DNA of 64,000 nt from Teichococcus rhizosphaerae (GTDB lineage Bacteria > Pseudomonadota > Alphaproteobacteria > Acetobacterales > Acetobacteraceae), in contig NZ_PDNU01000006.1 in the NCBI RefSeq assembly GCF_002631185.1, positions 92,940 through 156,939 on the forward strand. Direction: 5' to 3'. The position numbers and the translations under genes were made by a program. Numbering within the stretch: position 1 is the stretch's first letter; each line of letters begins with the position of its first letter. The notes under the pieces were generated by a model, which made no database searches, was not told the DNA's origin, and saw only the letters and a list, made by a program, of their open reading frames with translations. Below are positions 27,051-36,069 of the stretch, piece by piece.

Positions 27051-28415
27051 TCAGGCCTCGGGCGGGATCTCGGGGATGGAGGGGGGGATGCGGGTGACGA
27101 GGAGCTGGTTGATGCGGAAGCCCTCCACATCCACCACCTCGAAGGTGAAGCCCGCCACCTCCACCTTGTCCGCCTTGCGCGGCACGCGGCGCAGCCGGTG
27201 CATCACGAAGCCGCCCGCCGTGTGGTAGGGCCCCTCCAACGGCAGCGCCTCGGTGTTCAGCGCCACCGCCACGTCGGCCAGCGGAGCGACGCCGTCCACC
27301 AGCCAGGAATCCGTGTCGCGCTTCAGGATGGCGCGCTCCTCGAAGGGGTCGGCCAGCCCGCCCACCAGCGCCGCCAGCACGTCCTTGTAGGTGACGAGCC
27401 CGACCACCACGGCATATTCGCTGACGACCAGGGCGAAGCCCGCCTTCTGCGCCTCGAACTGCGCCAGCACCTCCCACAGGTCCAGCGTCTCGGGCACGGA
27501 GGGCACGTCCCGCCGCATCGGGCCCGGGGCGGCGGCGCCGGGCTTCAGGGCGTCCGGCTTCAGCGCCTCGGGCTTCAGCGCGCCCACGCCGGCCTGCAAC
27601 ACCTCGGCCAGCACGTCCTCGACGCGGGCATAGCCCACCACATGGTCCAGCCCGCCATCGCAGACCGGGTAGCGGGAATAGGGCTGGCGCCGCACCTTGT
27701 CGCGCCAGCTTTCCGGCGTTTCCCGCAGATCGAGGAAGACGATCTCGTCGCGCGGGGTCATGGCGGAGGTCACGGTGCGCTCGCGCAGCGCCAGCACATT
27801 CTCGATCAGCCTGTGCTCGGCGGCGTCCAGCGCGCCCGACTCGGCGCCGGCGGCCAGGGTGGCGCGCAGCTCCTCCGGCGTCACCGTCTCATGCGCCACC
27901 GCGGTGGGCAGGCCGAGCAGGCGCATCAGCCCGTCCGCCATCCGCGAGAACAGCCACACCAGCGGCCGGAACAGCCGCACCGCCAGGGCGGGGAACCAGC
28001 TGGTGAGCACGGCGACGCGCTCGGGCTGCATCATCGCCACGCGCTTCGGCACCAGGTCCGAGAACAGCACGAAAAAGGCGGTGACGGTGACAAAGGACAC
28101 CACCGAGGCCACGCCCGTGGACCATTCCCCGGCGCCGTTCCGCTCCAGCCAGGGCGCCAGCACGGGCGTCAACGCCCCCTCGCCCAGCACGCCGCCCAGC
28201 ACGCCAAGGGCGTTGACCGCGATCTGCAGCGCGGTGACGACCGGCCCCGGGTCGCGCCGCAATGCCAGGAAGGTGGCGGCGCGGGCTTCTCCCCCTTCGG
28301 CCAGCAGGCGCATCCGCGTCTCCCGCGCGGCCGCGAAGGCGATCTCCGCGAGCGAGATGAGCGCGCCCACCCCGCTGAGCAGGAGGATCAGCAGAAGGGC
28401 GAGCAGGATGTCCAC
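27051..28415 (-). CDS. CorC/HlyC family protein with DUF21 membrane domain and CBS pair
   Basis: This 454-residue protein has an N-terminal DUF21 domain with about four helices (residues 1-165; LISLAEIAFAAARETRMRLL), a CBS pair (about 215-375; AMTPRDEIVFLDL and VVGLVTYKDVLAAL), and a C-terminal CorC_HlyC domain (about 385-450). The family is linked to magnesium or cobalt efflux. A GTG start at 28415 precedes DILLALLLILLLSG; a GTG further upstream (28472) is possible. Residues 279-293, between the CBS motifs, are three pentapeptide repeats (ALKPE/D/G). It lies downstream of der on the same strand. Confidence 0.9.
   Translation of the reverse strand: MDILLALLLILLLSGVGALISLAEIAFAAARETRMRLLAEGGEARAATFLALRRDPGPVVTALQIAVNALGVLGGVLGEGALTPVLAPWLERNGAGEWSTGVASVVSFVTVTAFFVLFSDLVPKRVAMMQPERVAVLTSWFPALAVRLFRPLVWLFSRMADGLMRLLGLPTAVAHETVTPEELRATLAAGAESGALDAAEHRLIENVLALRERTVTSAMTPRDEIVFLDLRETPESWRDKVRRQPYSRYPVCDGGLDHVVGYARVEDVLAEVLQAGVGALKPEALKPDALKPGAAAPGPMRRDVPSVPETLDLWEVLAQFEAQKAGFALVVSEYAVVVGLVTYKDVLAALVGGLADPFEERAILKRDTDSWLVDGVAPLADVAVALNTEALPLEGPYHTAGGFVMHRLRRVPRKADKVEVAGFTFEVVDVEGFRINQLLVTRIPPSIPEIPPEA
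27541..27585 (-). repeat. 15-bp tandem repeat inside the CorC-type gene (three units)
   Basis: Three imperfect 15-base units, each beginning GGCTTCAG on the plus strand, encode ALKPE, ALKPD and ALKPG on the minus strand. They sit in the linker between the two CBS motifs, where a length change should be tolerated. Confidence 0.85.
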
Positions 28416-28589
28416 GGGAAGGGGCCTTCGGATGGGGCACGGTCGGTGGCAGAGCAGATAGCACAGGCCCACCGGCTTTTCTGCCGCAGCCGCGTGACAA
28501 CGGGCCAGGCGGCGGGGAAGCCCCCGGCGCCGGGCCGCCCCTTCTCACGGCCCGCAGCCTGTCCCCGCCACCCCGGAAGGCGCCGGCGG

Positions 28590-29927
28590 CTATTCCTCGG
28601 CGAAGGGGTTCTTGCCGCCGCGCCCGTGCAGGCGGATCGGCACGCCCGGCATGTCGAAGGCCTCGCGGAAGCTGTTGACGAGGTAGCGCCGGTAATCCTC
28701 CGGCAGGTCCTCGGCGCGCGGCCCGAACACGGCGATCGTCGGCGGCCGTGCCTTGGGCATGGTGGCGTAGCGCAGCTTGATGCGCCGGCCATCCACCAGC
28801 GGCGGGCTGTGCCGCGCCAAGGCGGCCTCGAACCAGCGGTTCAGCTCGCCCGTGGGCACGCGGCGGTTCCAGCGCTCCATGGTCTCGCGCACCGCCGGCA
28901 TCAGGCGGTTGACGTTCTTGCCCGTCATGGCCGAGAGGGTGACCACGCTGATGCCCTTGAGCTGCGCCAGCGAGGCCGCCAGCACGTCGTCCAGCGCGCG
29001 GCGGGCGGCGGTGCGGTCCTCCACCGCGTCCCACTTGTTGAGCGCGATGACCACGGCGCGGCCCTCGCGCTCGGCCAGGCGGGCGATGCGCAGGTCCTGC
29101 TCGTCCATCCCGAGCAGGGCGTCGAGCACCAGCACCGCCACCTCCGCCTCCTTCAGCGCGGCGATGGTGGAGCCCACCGACATCTGCTCCAGGTTCTCGA
29201 TGATGCGGGCCTTCTTGCGCATGCCGGCGGTGTCCACCAGCCGCACCTTGCCGCCCGTCTCGTCGATCCATTCCACCGCCACGGCGTCGCGCGTCAGGCC
29301 CGGCTCGGGGCCGGTGATCATGCGCTCCTCGCCCAGCAGGGCGTTCAGCAGGGTGGACTTGCCGGCGTTGGGGCGGCCGACGATGGCCAGCCGCAGCGGC
29401 CGGTCGCGGTCCCGCAGGCCGGGCTCGTCCTCCTCGGGCAGCATGGGAAGGGCCGTGCTGTAGAGGTCGGCGATACCCTCGCCATGCTCGGCCGAGATGG
29501 CGACGGGATCGCCGAGCCCCAGCTCATAGGCCTCGTAGGCGGCCAGGCCGCCGCCACGCCCCTCGGTCTTGTTGGCCACCAGCAGCACGGGCGCGGGCTG
29601 GCGGCGCAGCCAGGCGGCGAAGGCGCGGTCGGAAGGGGTGATGCCGGCGCGGGCGTCGATGACGAACAGCACGAGGTCGGCCTGGCGCACGGCCACCTCG
29701 GAGCTGGCGCGCATGCGGCCCGCCACGGTGTCGGGCGGCGCCTCCTCCAGCCCCGCCGTGTCCAGCAGCAGCACGGGCCGGCCGCCGATGCGCGCCTCGA
29801 CCTCCTTGCGGTCGCGGGTGACGCCCGGCGTGTCGTCCACGATGGCGATCCTGCGGCCGGCCAGACGGTTGAACAGCGTGGACTTGCCCACATTGGGGCG
29901 GCCGATGATGGCGATACGGGGGAGCAT
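28590..29927 (-). CDS. der: Ribosome biogenesis GTPase Der (EngA)
   Basis: This 445-residue GTPase has two tandem G domains, a feature unique to Der: first P-loop GRPNVGKST (9-17) and second GRPNAGKST near residue 188, each with a DTAG switch motif, followed by a KH-like C-terminal domain. It acts in 50S subunit maturation. The gene lies 109 bases downstream of the bamB-like gene, matching the order yfgM-bamB-der found in many proteobacteria. Confidence 0.97.
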   Translation of the reverse strand: MLPRIAIIGRPNVGKSTLFNRLAGRRIAIVDDTPGVTRDRKEVEARIGGRPVLLLDTAGLEEAPPDTVAGRMRASSEVAVRQADLVLFVIDARAGITPSDRAFAAWLRRQPAPVLLVANKTEGRGGGLAAYEAYELGLGDPVAISAEHGEGIADLYSTALPMLPEEDEPGLRDRDRPLRLAIVGRPNAGKSTLLNALLGEERMITGPEPGLTRDAVAVEWIDETGGKVRLVDTAGMRKKARIIENLEQMSVGSTIAALKEAEVAVLVLDALLGMDEQDLRIARLAEREGRAVVIALNKWDAVEDRTAARRALDDVLAASLAQLKGISVVTLSAMTGKNVNRLMPAVRETMERWNRRVPTGELNRWFEAALARHSPPLVDGRRIKLRYATMPKARPPTIAVFGPRAEDLPEDYRRYLVNSFREAFDMPGVPIRLHGRGGKNPFAEE

Positions 29928-30036
29928 GATGCCGCCGCTTTAGAGCAGATCGCGCGCGCGCGAAACCATGTTGCGGCGCATGCCCGCCCCCTCGCGGACG
30001 GGGCCCGGGGAAACGCCGCTCCCCCGGGCCGTGGCC

Positions 30037-31380
30037 TCAGCCGCCGCGATAGGCGGCGAGCGTGCCGTCGTCGGTCAGCAGCACCAGGGTCTGCTGCGCC
30101 ACGGCGCCCGGCAGCAGCGTGCCGCCCGGCAGGCGCAGCCGCCCCGCCACCTGCCCTTCCGCCGGATCGACCAGCAGGGCCTCGCCGCCGCTGCCGGGCA
30201 GGATGAGCTGCCCGCCGGCCAGGATGGGCGTCGCGAAATAGACCGCGTCCTGCTTCTTCTGGCCCGGCACGGGCGCGTTCAGCTCGTTGATCCAGCGGAC
30301 ACGGCCATCCTCGCGCCCCAGGGCCAGAAGCTCGCCATTGGCGCCCACCAGGAACAGCCAGTCCCCGGCGGCCACGGGACTGGCTGTGCCGCCCACCTCG
30401 CGCTCCCACAGCCGGCGGCCGGAGCGCAGGTCCACCGCCATCGAGGTGCCGCCCATGCCCATGGCATAGACCCGCCCCTGGTGGATCACCGGCAGGCCGC
30501 GCACGCCCGAGATGTCGCCCAGGCCCCGCAGGCCCTGGCCGGCCAGGCTCTCGGTCCAGAGCACCCGGCCATCCTCGGGCCGCAGCGCCACCAGCTCGCC
30601 CGAGGGGAAGCCGGCGACGACGAACTCGCCCTCCACCGCCGGCGCCGGCAGGCCGAGCGGCACCGCCGTGGTCGGCTGCGCCCGGTACGCCCAGAGCCGC
30701 TTGCCGTTCTCGGCCGCGTAGCCCAGGAGCTGGTTCTCGATGGTGGGCACGAAGATGCGGCCGCCAGCCACGGCGGGGGCGCCGCGACTCGGCGCGGGCA
30801 GCCTCTCCCGCCAGCGCACGGCGCCCGTGGCCGGGTCCAGCGCCAGCAGCTCCGCCATGCCGGTGGCGACATAGAGCGTGCCGTCGGCATAGGCGCAGCC
30901 CGCGCCCACCGCGCCCGTGCTGTCATCCTCGGGGCGCGTGTCGAAGCGCCAGCGGCGGCCGCCCGAGCCGAGGTCGAAGGCCGAGACGACGCCATAGGCA
31001 TCGGCCGCGAACACCGTGTTCTGGGCGATGACGGGCCCCGCGGTGATGCGCCGGCGGTAGGAGCTGCCCGTGCCCACCGAGGCGCGCCACGCCTCGGCCA
31101 GGCGCGGCCCCACGGCGTTGTGGCCGGCATCGTGGGCGGCGCCGCCGCCGGGCTGCGGCCATTCGGCGCGCGCCTCGGGCGGGGGGAGCGTCACGGGGCG
31201 GCTGGCGATGCCGGCATCGGCCGCCAGCTCCCGCTGCGCCGCCAGCACGGGCTGGCGCTCTCCCGGCAGGGGCGGCTTGGTGTCGCCGAAGATGCCATCC
31301 AGCACGCCGCAGCCGCCCAGCAGGCCGGCGCCGCCCAGCAGCGTGGCGCGCCGTGTCCAGATCTTCCTGTCCCGCATCAT
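30037..31380 (-). CDS. bamB: PQQ-like beta-propeller protein, BamB-like
   Basis: This 447-residue protein is predicted to be an outer-membrane lipoprotein of the BAM complex, which inserts beta-barrels. A TRRATLLGG sequence and hydrophobic stretch lead to a lipobox-like LGGC, so it may be a Tat- or Sec-exported lipoprotein. The rest is made of repeated PQQ-type blades (for example LLALDPATGAVRWRERLPAP and LVALRPEDGRVLWTESLAGQ). Its ATG overlaps the TPR gene stop as ATGA, and der follows. The bamB symbol rests on this context; sequence alone says only beta-propeller. Confidence 0.85.
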   Translation of the reverse strand: MMRDRKIWTRRATLLGGAGLLGGCGVLDGIFGDTKPPLPGERQPVLAAQRELAADAGIASRPVTLPPPEARAEWPQPGGGAAHDAGHNAVGPRLAEAWRASVGTGSSYRRRITAGPVIAQNTVFAADAYGVVSAFDLGSGGRRWRFDTRPEDDSTGAVGAGCAYADGTLYVATGMAELLALDPATGAVRWRERLPAPSRGAPAVAGGRIFVPTIENQLLGYAAENGKRLWAYRAQPTTAVPLGLPAPAVEGEFVVAGFPSGELVALRPEDGRVLWTESLAGQGLRGLGDISGVRGLPVIHQGRVYAMGMGGTSMAVDLRSGRRLWEREVGGTASPVAAGDWLFLVGANGELLALGREDGRVRWINELNAPVPGQKKQDAVYFATPILAGGQLILPGSGGEALLVDPAEGQVAGRLRLPGGTLLPGAVAQQTLVLLTDDGTLAAYRGG

Positions 31381-32087
31381 CCCCCCAATCCCGCCGCGAG
31401 GCGGCCGGCGCGGTCGCGCAGGCCGCGTGGCGCGGTCACATCGGCCGCCAGGGCCTCCAGGTCGCGCCGGGCCTCGGCGGTCTCGCCCCGCCGGATGGCC
31501 AGCAGCGCCCGCAGCTCGCGCGCCGAGGCGCGCCAGGGACTGCCCGCCGCCTGGCTTCCCGCCGCCTGGCTTCCCGCCGCCTGGCTTCCCGCCGCCTGGC
31601 TTCCCGCCTGGGCCAGCGGGTCCAGCCGGGCGGCGAGCAGCGCCGGGTCCTGGCTGTCCATGCCGTGCAGCGCCCACATCAGGCTGGCGAGGTCGCGGTA
31701 GAGCTGCGGCGTGCCGCCATCGGAGGCCACCCGGTCCCACATCGCCAGGGCGGCGGCGCGGTCCCCCGTCTCGGCCTTCAGCGCGGCGGCGCGCAGCAGG
31801 GAGAGGGTGCGGTAGCCGGCCGGGCTGTCATTGGCGAGCGCGGCGAAGCGGTCGCCCACCGCCTTCAGGTCGGCGCCCGGCGCCTCGGCGGCGCGGTGCG
31901 CTTCCAGGAAGGTCAGGGCCGCCTGGCTGTTCTGCCGCTGCTCGTACCACTGCCAGCCCTGCCAGCCGCCGAGGCCGGCCAGAACCAGCAGCGCCACGCC
32001 GGCCAGCATGCCGCCATATCGCATACCCAGCTGCCGGGCCCGTTCGGCCCGCAGCTCCTCCTGCACTTCGTCGAAGATATCCGGCAA
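31377..32087 (-). CDS. YfgM-like single-pass membrane protein with TPR-like region
   Basis: This 236-residue protein has one membrane helix (about residues 27-43; LAGVALLVLAGLGGWQGWQW) and a helical periplasmic domain. Its topology and place before bamB-der match YfgM/TPR_21 proteins, which are thought to link the Sec translocon with periplasmic chaperones. A TTG start at 32087 was chosen because AGAGG lies nine bases before it; an ATG at 32120 adds eleven residues but has no ribosome-binding site. Residues 160-183 contain tandem QAAGS repeats (see repeat entry). Confidence 0.78.
   Translation of the reverse strand: MPDIFDEVQEELRAERARQLGMRYGGMLAGVALLVLAGLGGWQGWQWYEQRQNSQAALTFLEAHRAAEAPGADLKAVGDRFAALANDSPAGYRTLSLLRAAALKAETGDRAAALAMWDRVASDGGTPQLYRDLASLMWALHGMDSQDPALLAARLDPLAQAGSQAAGSQAAGSQAAGSQAAGSPWRASARELRALLAIRRGETAEARRDLEALAADVTAPRGLRDRAGRLAAGLGG
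31546..31605 (-). repeat. 15-bp perfect tandem repeat inside the YfgM-like gene (four units)
   Basis: Four identical 15-base units (plus strand GCCGCCTGGCTTCCC) follow each other without a mismatch and encode repeated QAAGS pentapeptides on the minus strand. Perfect identity suggests recent expansion by slippage and possible copy-number variation between strains. Confidence 0.95.
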
Positions 32088-32196
32088 GGTCCGGCCTCTG
32101 TAAAAAGTGGCGCGGACCATAGCGGCCGCGGCGCGCCACGTTAAGCCTTTGGCGGCACTCCTTTGGCGGCGGGGGCCGGGCGCCCCCGCCGCGGCC

Positions 32197-33516
32197 TCAG
32201 CCGTGGAAGCTGACGGGCCGGCCCTCCGGGGCGCCCTGCACGCTGTCCTCGCGCATCGCCACATGGCCGCGCAGCACCGTCATCACCGGCCAGCCGGTGA
32301 CGCGCTGGCCGGCGAAGGGCGTCCAGCCGCAGGGCGAGACGATCCAGCTTTCCTCGATGGTGCGGGCGCGCTTCATGTCCACCACCGTGAAGTCGGCGTC
32401 GTAGCCCGCGGCCAGGCGGCCCTTGCCCACGGCGCCGTAGACGCGGGCGGGGCCGGCGGCCATCAGGTCCACCAGCCGGCCGAGCGAGAGGCGGCCGGCG
32501 TTCACATGGTCCAGCATCAGCGGCACCAGGGTCTGCACCCCGGTCAGGCCGGCGGCGGTGGCCGGCCAGGGGCGCTCCTTGGCGGCGCGGCTGTGCGGCG
32601 CGTGGTCGGAGCCGATGCAGTCCACCGTGCCGTCGCGCACCGCCGCCCAGGCCGCCTCCTTGTGGCGGGCGTCGCGGATCGGCGGGTTCATCACCGCGTA
32701 GCCGCCGAGGCGGTCATAGGCCTCGTCCGTCTGGCTGAGGTGGTTGACCAGCACCTCCACCGTGGCGACGTCGCGGAAATCCTTCAGGTATCCCAGTTCC
32801 TCGGCGGTGGAGACGTGCAGGATGTGCGCCGGGCGGCCGGTCTCGCGCGCCAGCGCCATCAGCCGGCGGGTGCCCAGGAAGGCGCATTCCACGTCGCGCC
32901 ACTCGGCGTGCAGCCGGTGCGGGCCGCCCGCGGCATAGAGCGGCTTGCGCTCCTGCAGCCGGTACTCGTCCTCCGAATGGTAGGCGATGCGGCGGCGGCC
33001 GGAGCGCATCACCCGCTCCAGGCTCGCATCGTCCTCCACCATCAGGTCGCCCGTGGAGGAGCCGGCGAACACCTTGATGGCGCACACATCCTCATTGGCC
33101 TCGAGCGCCGCCAGCGCGCCGATGTTGGAGCGCGCGGCGCCGACATAGAAGCCGATGTCGCACCAGGCGCGGCCCTTCACATAGGCCCGCTTGGCCTCCA
33201 GCGCCGCCTGGCCGGTGATGGGCGGGCTGGTGTTGGGCATGTCGAACACCGCCGTGAGGCCGCCGAGGATGGCGGCCCTGGTGCCGGTCTCGATGGTCTC
33301 CACCGCCGCGTCCCCCGGGTCGCGCAGGTGCACATGCGGGTCGATCAGGCCGGGCAGGACGTGCAGGCCCTTGCAGTCCACCACCTCCGCGGCCGCGGCC
33401 ATGCGCAGGTCGCCGATCGCCGCGACGCGGCCGGCGCGCACGCCGACATCGACCTCCTCCTCGCCCCAGGGGAGCACGCAGCGTCCGCCGCGCAGGATGA
33501 GGTCGTAGCTGGTCAT
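32197..33516 (-). CDS. pyrC: Dihydroorotase (class I)
   Basis: This 439-residue amidohydrolase closes carbamoyl-aspartate to dihydroorotate in pyrimidine synthesis. Metal ligands are visible as His61 and His63 (DPHVHLRDPG), the carboxylated Lys147 (CAIKVFAG) and the GSDHAPH motif, with ETIETGTRAA and DMPNT typical of class I dihydroorotases. The start was placed at the ATG nine bases after AAGGA; an ATG three codons upstream is adjacent to that site. Allantoinase and hydantoinase are related alternatives, but the DPHVHLRDPG motif favours dihydroorotase. No other pyr gene is in the window. Confidence 0.85.
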   Translation of the reverse strand: MTSYDLILRGGRCVLPWGEEEVDVGVRAGRVAAIGDLRMAAAAEVVDCKGLHVLPGLIDPHVHLRDPGDAAVETIETGTRAAILGGLTAVFDMPNTSPPITGQAALEAKRAYVKGRAWCDIGFYVGAARSNIGALAALEANEDVCAIKVFAGSSTGDLMVEDDASLERVMRSGRRRIAYHSEDEYRLQERKPLYAAGGPHRLHAEWRDVECAFLGTRRLMALARETGRPAHILHVSTAEELGYLKDFRDVATVEVLVNHLSQTDEAYDRLGGYAVMNPPIRDARHKEAAWAAVRDGTVDCIGSDHAPHSRAAKERPWPATAAGLTGVQTLVPLMLDHVNAGRLSLGRLVDLMAAGPARVYGAVGKGRLAAGYDADFTVVDMKRARTIEESWIVSPCGWTPFAGQRVTGWPVMTVLRGHVAMREDSVQGAPEGRPVSFHG

Positions 33517-33637
33517 GCGGAGCATTCCTTGTCAGGTGGGGGCCGAACCTGGCCCCCTCTGTAGGCCGATCCGGGCGCGGGGGCGACCCCCGGGCGCGGC
33601 TCTGCTATCCGCTTCCCCGCACAAGGGGAGACACGCC

Positions 33638-34279
33638 ATGACCGGAACCGGATTCTCCGAGGCGCTGCGCCGCGCCTGCGCCGAGGACTGGAACGCCGCC
33701 ATCCGCCACCGCTTCGTCGATGCCATGCTGGCGGGCACGGCCGAGCCGGCGCGGATGCGGGCCTACCTGGTGCAGGACTACCAGTTCATCGACCGCTTCG
33801 TGGCGCTGCTCGGCGCCGCCATCGCCAGCGCCGACAGCTATGCCTCCCGCCTGCGCCTTTCGGGCTTCCTGGCGATGATCGTGAGCGACGAGAACACCTA
33901 CTTCCAGCGGGCCTTCGACGCGCTCGGCGTGCCGGAAGCGGAGCGCGCCGCGCCTGCGCTGAGCGAGACCACCCGCGCCTTCCAGGCGCTGATGCGGGAA
34001 GCGGCGGAAAGCCGCTCCTACGCGCAGGCGCTGTCCGTGCTGGTGGTGGCGGAATGGCTGTACCTGAGCTGGGCCACCCGCCGCAGCGGTCCCCTGCCGC
34101 CGGACTTCGTGCATGCCGAGTGGATCACCCTGCACGACAACGACTTCTTCCGCGGCTTCGTCGGCTGGCTGCGGGCGGAGCTGGACCGGGTGGGGCCGGC
34201 GGAGGAGGCCGCCTGCGCCGCGCTGTTCCGGCGGGCGGTCCGGCTTGAGCGGCGGTTCTTCGACGACCTTTACGCCTGA
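33638..34279 (+). CDS. TenA family protein, likely TenA_E type
   Basis: This 213-residue all-helical protein belongs to the TenA/thiaminase II family, involved in salvage of thiamine pyrimidine moieties. The segment LSVLVVAEWLYLSW aligns with the region that carries the catalytic Cys in TenA_C enzymes (PCYWLY in B. subtilis TenA), but here the Cys is absent (AEWLY). This suggests the TenA_E subgroup, whose activity differs. No TPP riboswitch or other thiamine gene is seen nearby. The ATG follows an AAGGGGAG element. The function is inferred from the family. Confidence 0.8.
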   Translation: MTGTGFSEALRRACAEDWNAAIRHRFVDAMLAGTAEPARMRAYLVQDYQFIDRFVALLGAAIASADSYASRLRLSGFLAMIVSDENTYFQRAFDALGVPEAERAAPALSETTRAFQALMREAAESRSYAQALSVLVVAEWLYLSWATRRSGPLPPDFVHAEWITLHDNDFFRGFVGWLRAELDRVGPAEEAACAALFRRAVRLERRFFDDLYA

Positions 34280-34296
34280 GCGGAGGAAGCCGCCCC

Positions 34297-36069
34297 TCAG
34301 CGGGCGGCGAGATACTCGAAGGTGTCGCCCTGCGGCATCACGCCCTCCACATGGCGGCGGTGCCACAGCGCGTAGAACAGCAGGTGCCAGGCGGCGAAGC
34401 CCTCGCGCTTGCCGGCGGCGGCCTTGAACAGCGCCACCACCTTCTCCGGCCGGGCGATCTCCATCACGCCGGGCTGCGCCGCCACCAGGGGCCCCAGCCG
34501 CTCGGCCCGCGCGCCGATCCAGGCCCCCACCGGCACGGTGAAGCCCTGCTTCGGCCGGTGCGGCTCGGAGGCGGGGAAGTTGCGCGCCAGCCATTCGCGC
34601 AGCAGCCACTTGCCGGCGCCCTTGCGCACCTTGAGCCCGTCCGGCAGGCGGAACACCGCCTCGGCCATGGCGGTGTCGAGAAAGGGGGTGCGCCCCTCCA
34701 CCCCATGCGCCATCAGGCAGCGGTCGAGCTTGATCAGCAGGTCGTTGGGCAGCCAGTCGGCGACATCCAGCGCCTGGGCGGCCATCAGCCGGGTGCGGCC
34801 GGGCAGCGCCACGGCGGCCTCTGCGGCGGCGATGCCGTCGCGCCAGCCGGTCGGCGCCTCGCGCAGCACGTCCAGCCGGTCGAAGGCGCCACGGGTGCGG
34901 GGCGCCTTGCCGCCCAGCCACCAGGGGCGCATGGCGGCGCGGTAGCGGCCATAGCCGCCCAGCAGCTCGTCCCCCCCCTCGCCGGACAGCACCACCTTCA
35001 CCTCCTGCCGCGCCCGCCGCGCCAGGAACCAGGTGGGGATGATGGCATAGTCGGCGGCGGGGTCGTCCATGCCGGCCACGATCTCGGGCAGGTGGCGCCA
35101 CACATCGGCCTCGCCCACCGTCACCGTCTCGTGCCGGGCGCCGGCGGCACGCGCCAGGGCGGCGGCGCGCTCCCGCTCGTCGGCCGCGCCCCCCTTCTGC
35201 GAATCGGGCACGTCGAAGCCGGCGGTGAAGGCACGCACCGGCGCCTCGTTCAGCCGCGCCATCATCGCCAGCACCGCGGCGCTGTCCGTGCCGCCGGAAA
35301 GGAACATGCCATAGGGCACGTCGCTCCTCTGGTGCAGCTCGACGCTGGAGCGGAAGGCGACGTCGAAGCGGACCAGCGCCTCGGCCTCGGTGACGGGAGC
35401 CGGCCCGCCCTCGGGCAGGGCGGCGCGGCGGCGGCGCTCCAGCACCCGCCCTTCCGCGATGGCGATGGTCTCGCCCGGCAGAACGCGGTGGATGCCCTCG
35501 AAGATGGTCTCGGCGCCGGTGGTGAACTGCATCTGCAGCAGCTCGGCCCGCGCCTCGGGGCGCAGCCGCGGCGCCACGAGCCCGGCGCCGATCAGCGCCT
35601 GCGGCTCGGAGGCGAAGGCGATGCCGCCCGGCAGCTCGGCGGTGTAGAGCGGCTTGATGCCGAAGGGGTCGCGCGCCAGCACCACCTGCCGCGTGGCGCG
35701 GTCGTGCACCGCCAGGGCGTACATGCCGCGCAGCCGCTCCGCGAAGGCCAGCCCGTCGCGCCGGAACAGGTGCAGCGGCGGCTCGCAGTCGCTGCCCGTG
35801 GCGCAGGCGAGCTGGTTCTCGGTGCGCAGCTCCCGGTAGTTGTACACCTCGCCATTGCCCACAAGCGCGGCGGGGCCGGCGAACAGCGGCTGGTCGCCCC
35901 CCGCCAGGTCGATGATGGCCAGCCGGGTGTGCGCCAGCGCCACATTGGCCGCCACATGGTGCCCCGCGCCATCGGGGCCGCGATGCGCCAGCGCGTCGGT
36001 CAGGCGCTGCAGCAGCGCCGCGTCCGGCACGGCGCGGCCATGCAGCGACAGGCCGGCGATTCCGCACAT
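34297..36069 (-). CDS. asnB: Glutamine-hydrolysing asparagine synthetase-like amidotransferase
   Basis: This 590-residue protein has an N-terminal glutaminase domain with Cys2 as nucleophile (MCGIAGL) and a C-terminal ATP-pyrophosphatase domain (PP-loop LSGGTDSAAV). It would make asparagine, or amidate a sugar or peptide acid. Its divergent neighbours are an O-antigen ligase and glycosyltransferases, so a role in surface polysaccharide modification is plausible, as for several AsnB paralogues in glycan clusters. The start is set by Cys2. It converges with the tenA-like gene (17-base gap). Confidence 0.85.
   Translation of the reverse strand: MCGIAGLSLHGRAVPDAALLQRLTDALAHRGPDGAGHHVAANVALAHTRLAIIDLAGGDQPLFAGPAALVGNGEVYNYRELRTENQLACATGSDCEPPLHLFRRDGLAFAERLRGMYALAVHDRATRQVVLARDPFGIKPLYTAELPGGIAFASEPQALIGAGLVAPRLRPEARAELLQMQFTTGAETIFEGIHRVLPGETIAIAEGRVLERRRRAALPEGGPAPVTEAEALVRFDVAFRSSVELHQRSDVPYGMFLSGGTDSAAVLAMMARLNEAPVRAFTAGFDVPDSQKGGAADERERAAALARAAGARHETVTVGEADVWRHLPEIVAGMDDPAADYAIIPTWFLARRARQEVKVVLSGEGGDELLGGYGRYRAAMRPWWLGGKAPRTRGAFDRLDVLREAPTGWRDGIAAAEAAVALPGRTRLMAAQALDVADWLPNDLLIKLDRCLMAHGVEGRTPFLDTAMAEAVFRLPDGLKVRKGAGKWLLREWLARNFPASEPHRPKQGFTVPVGAWIGARAERLGPLVAAQPGVMEIARPEKVVALFKAAAGKREGFAAWHLLFYALWHRRHVEGVMPQGDTFEYLAAR

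Noticed and set aside
26916..30206. Plus-strand ORF of 1096 codons antisense to the CorC-type gene and der
   Set aside because: No recognizable domain, strongly skewed composition, and full overlap with well-supported genes.
33517..33637. TPP riboswitch upstream of the tenA-like gene
   Set aside because: The conserved CTGAGA and ACCTGATCTGG-type elements of the thi box are absent; only a GC hairpin is present.
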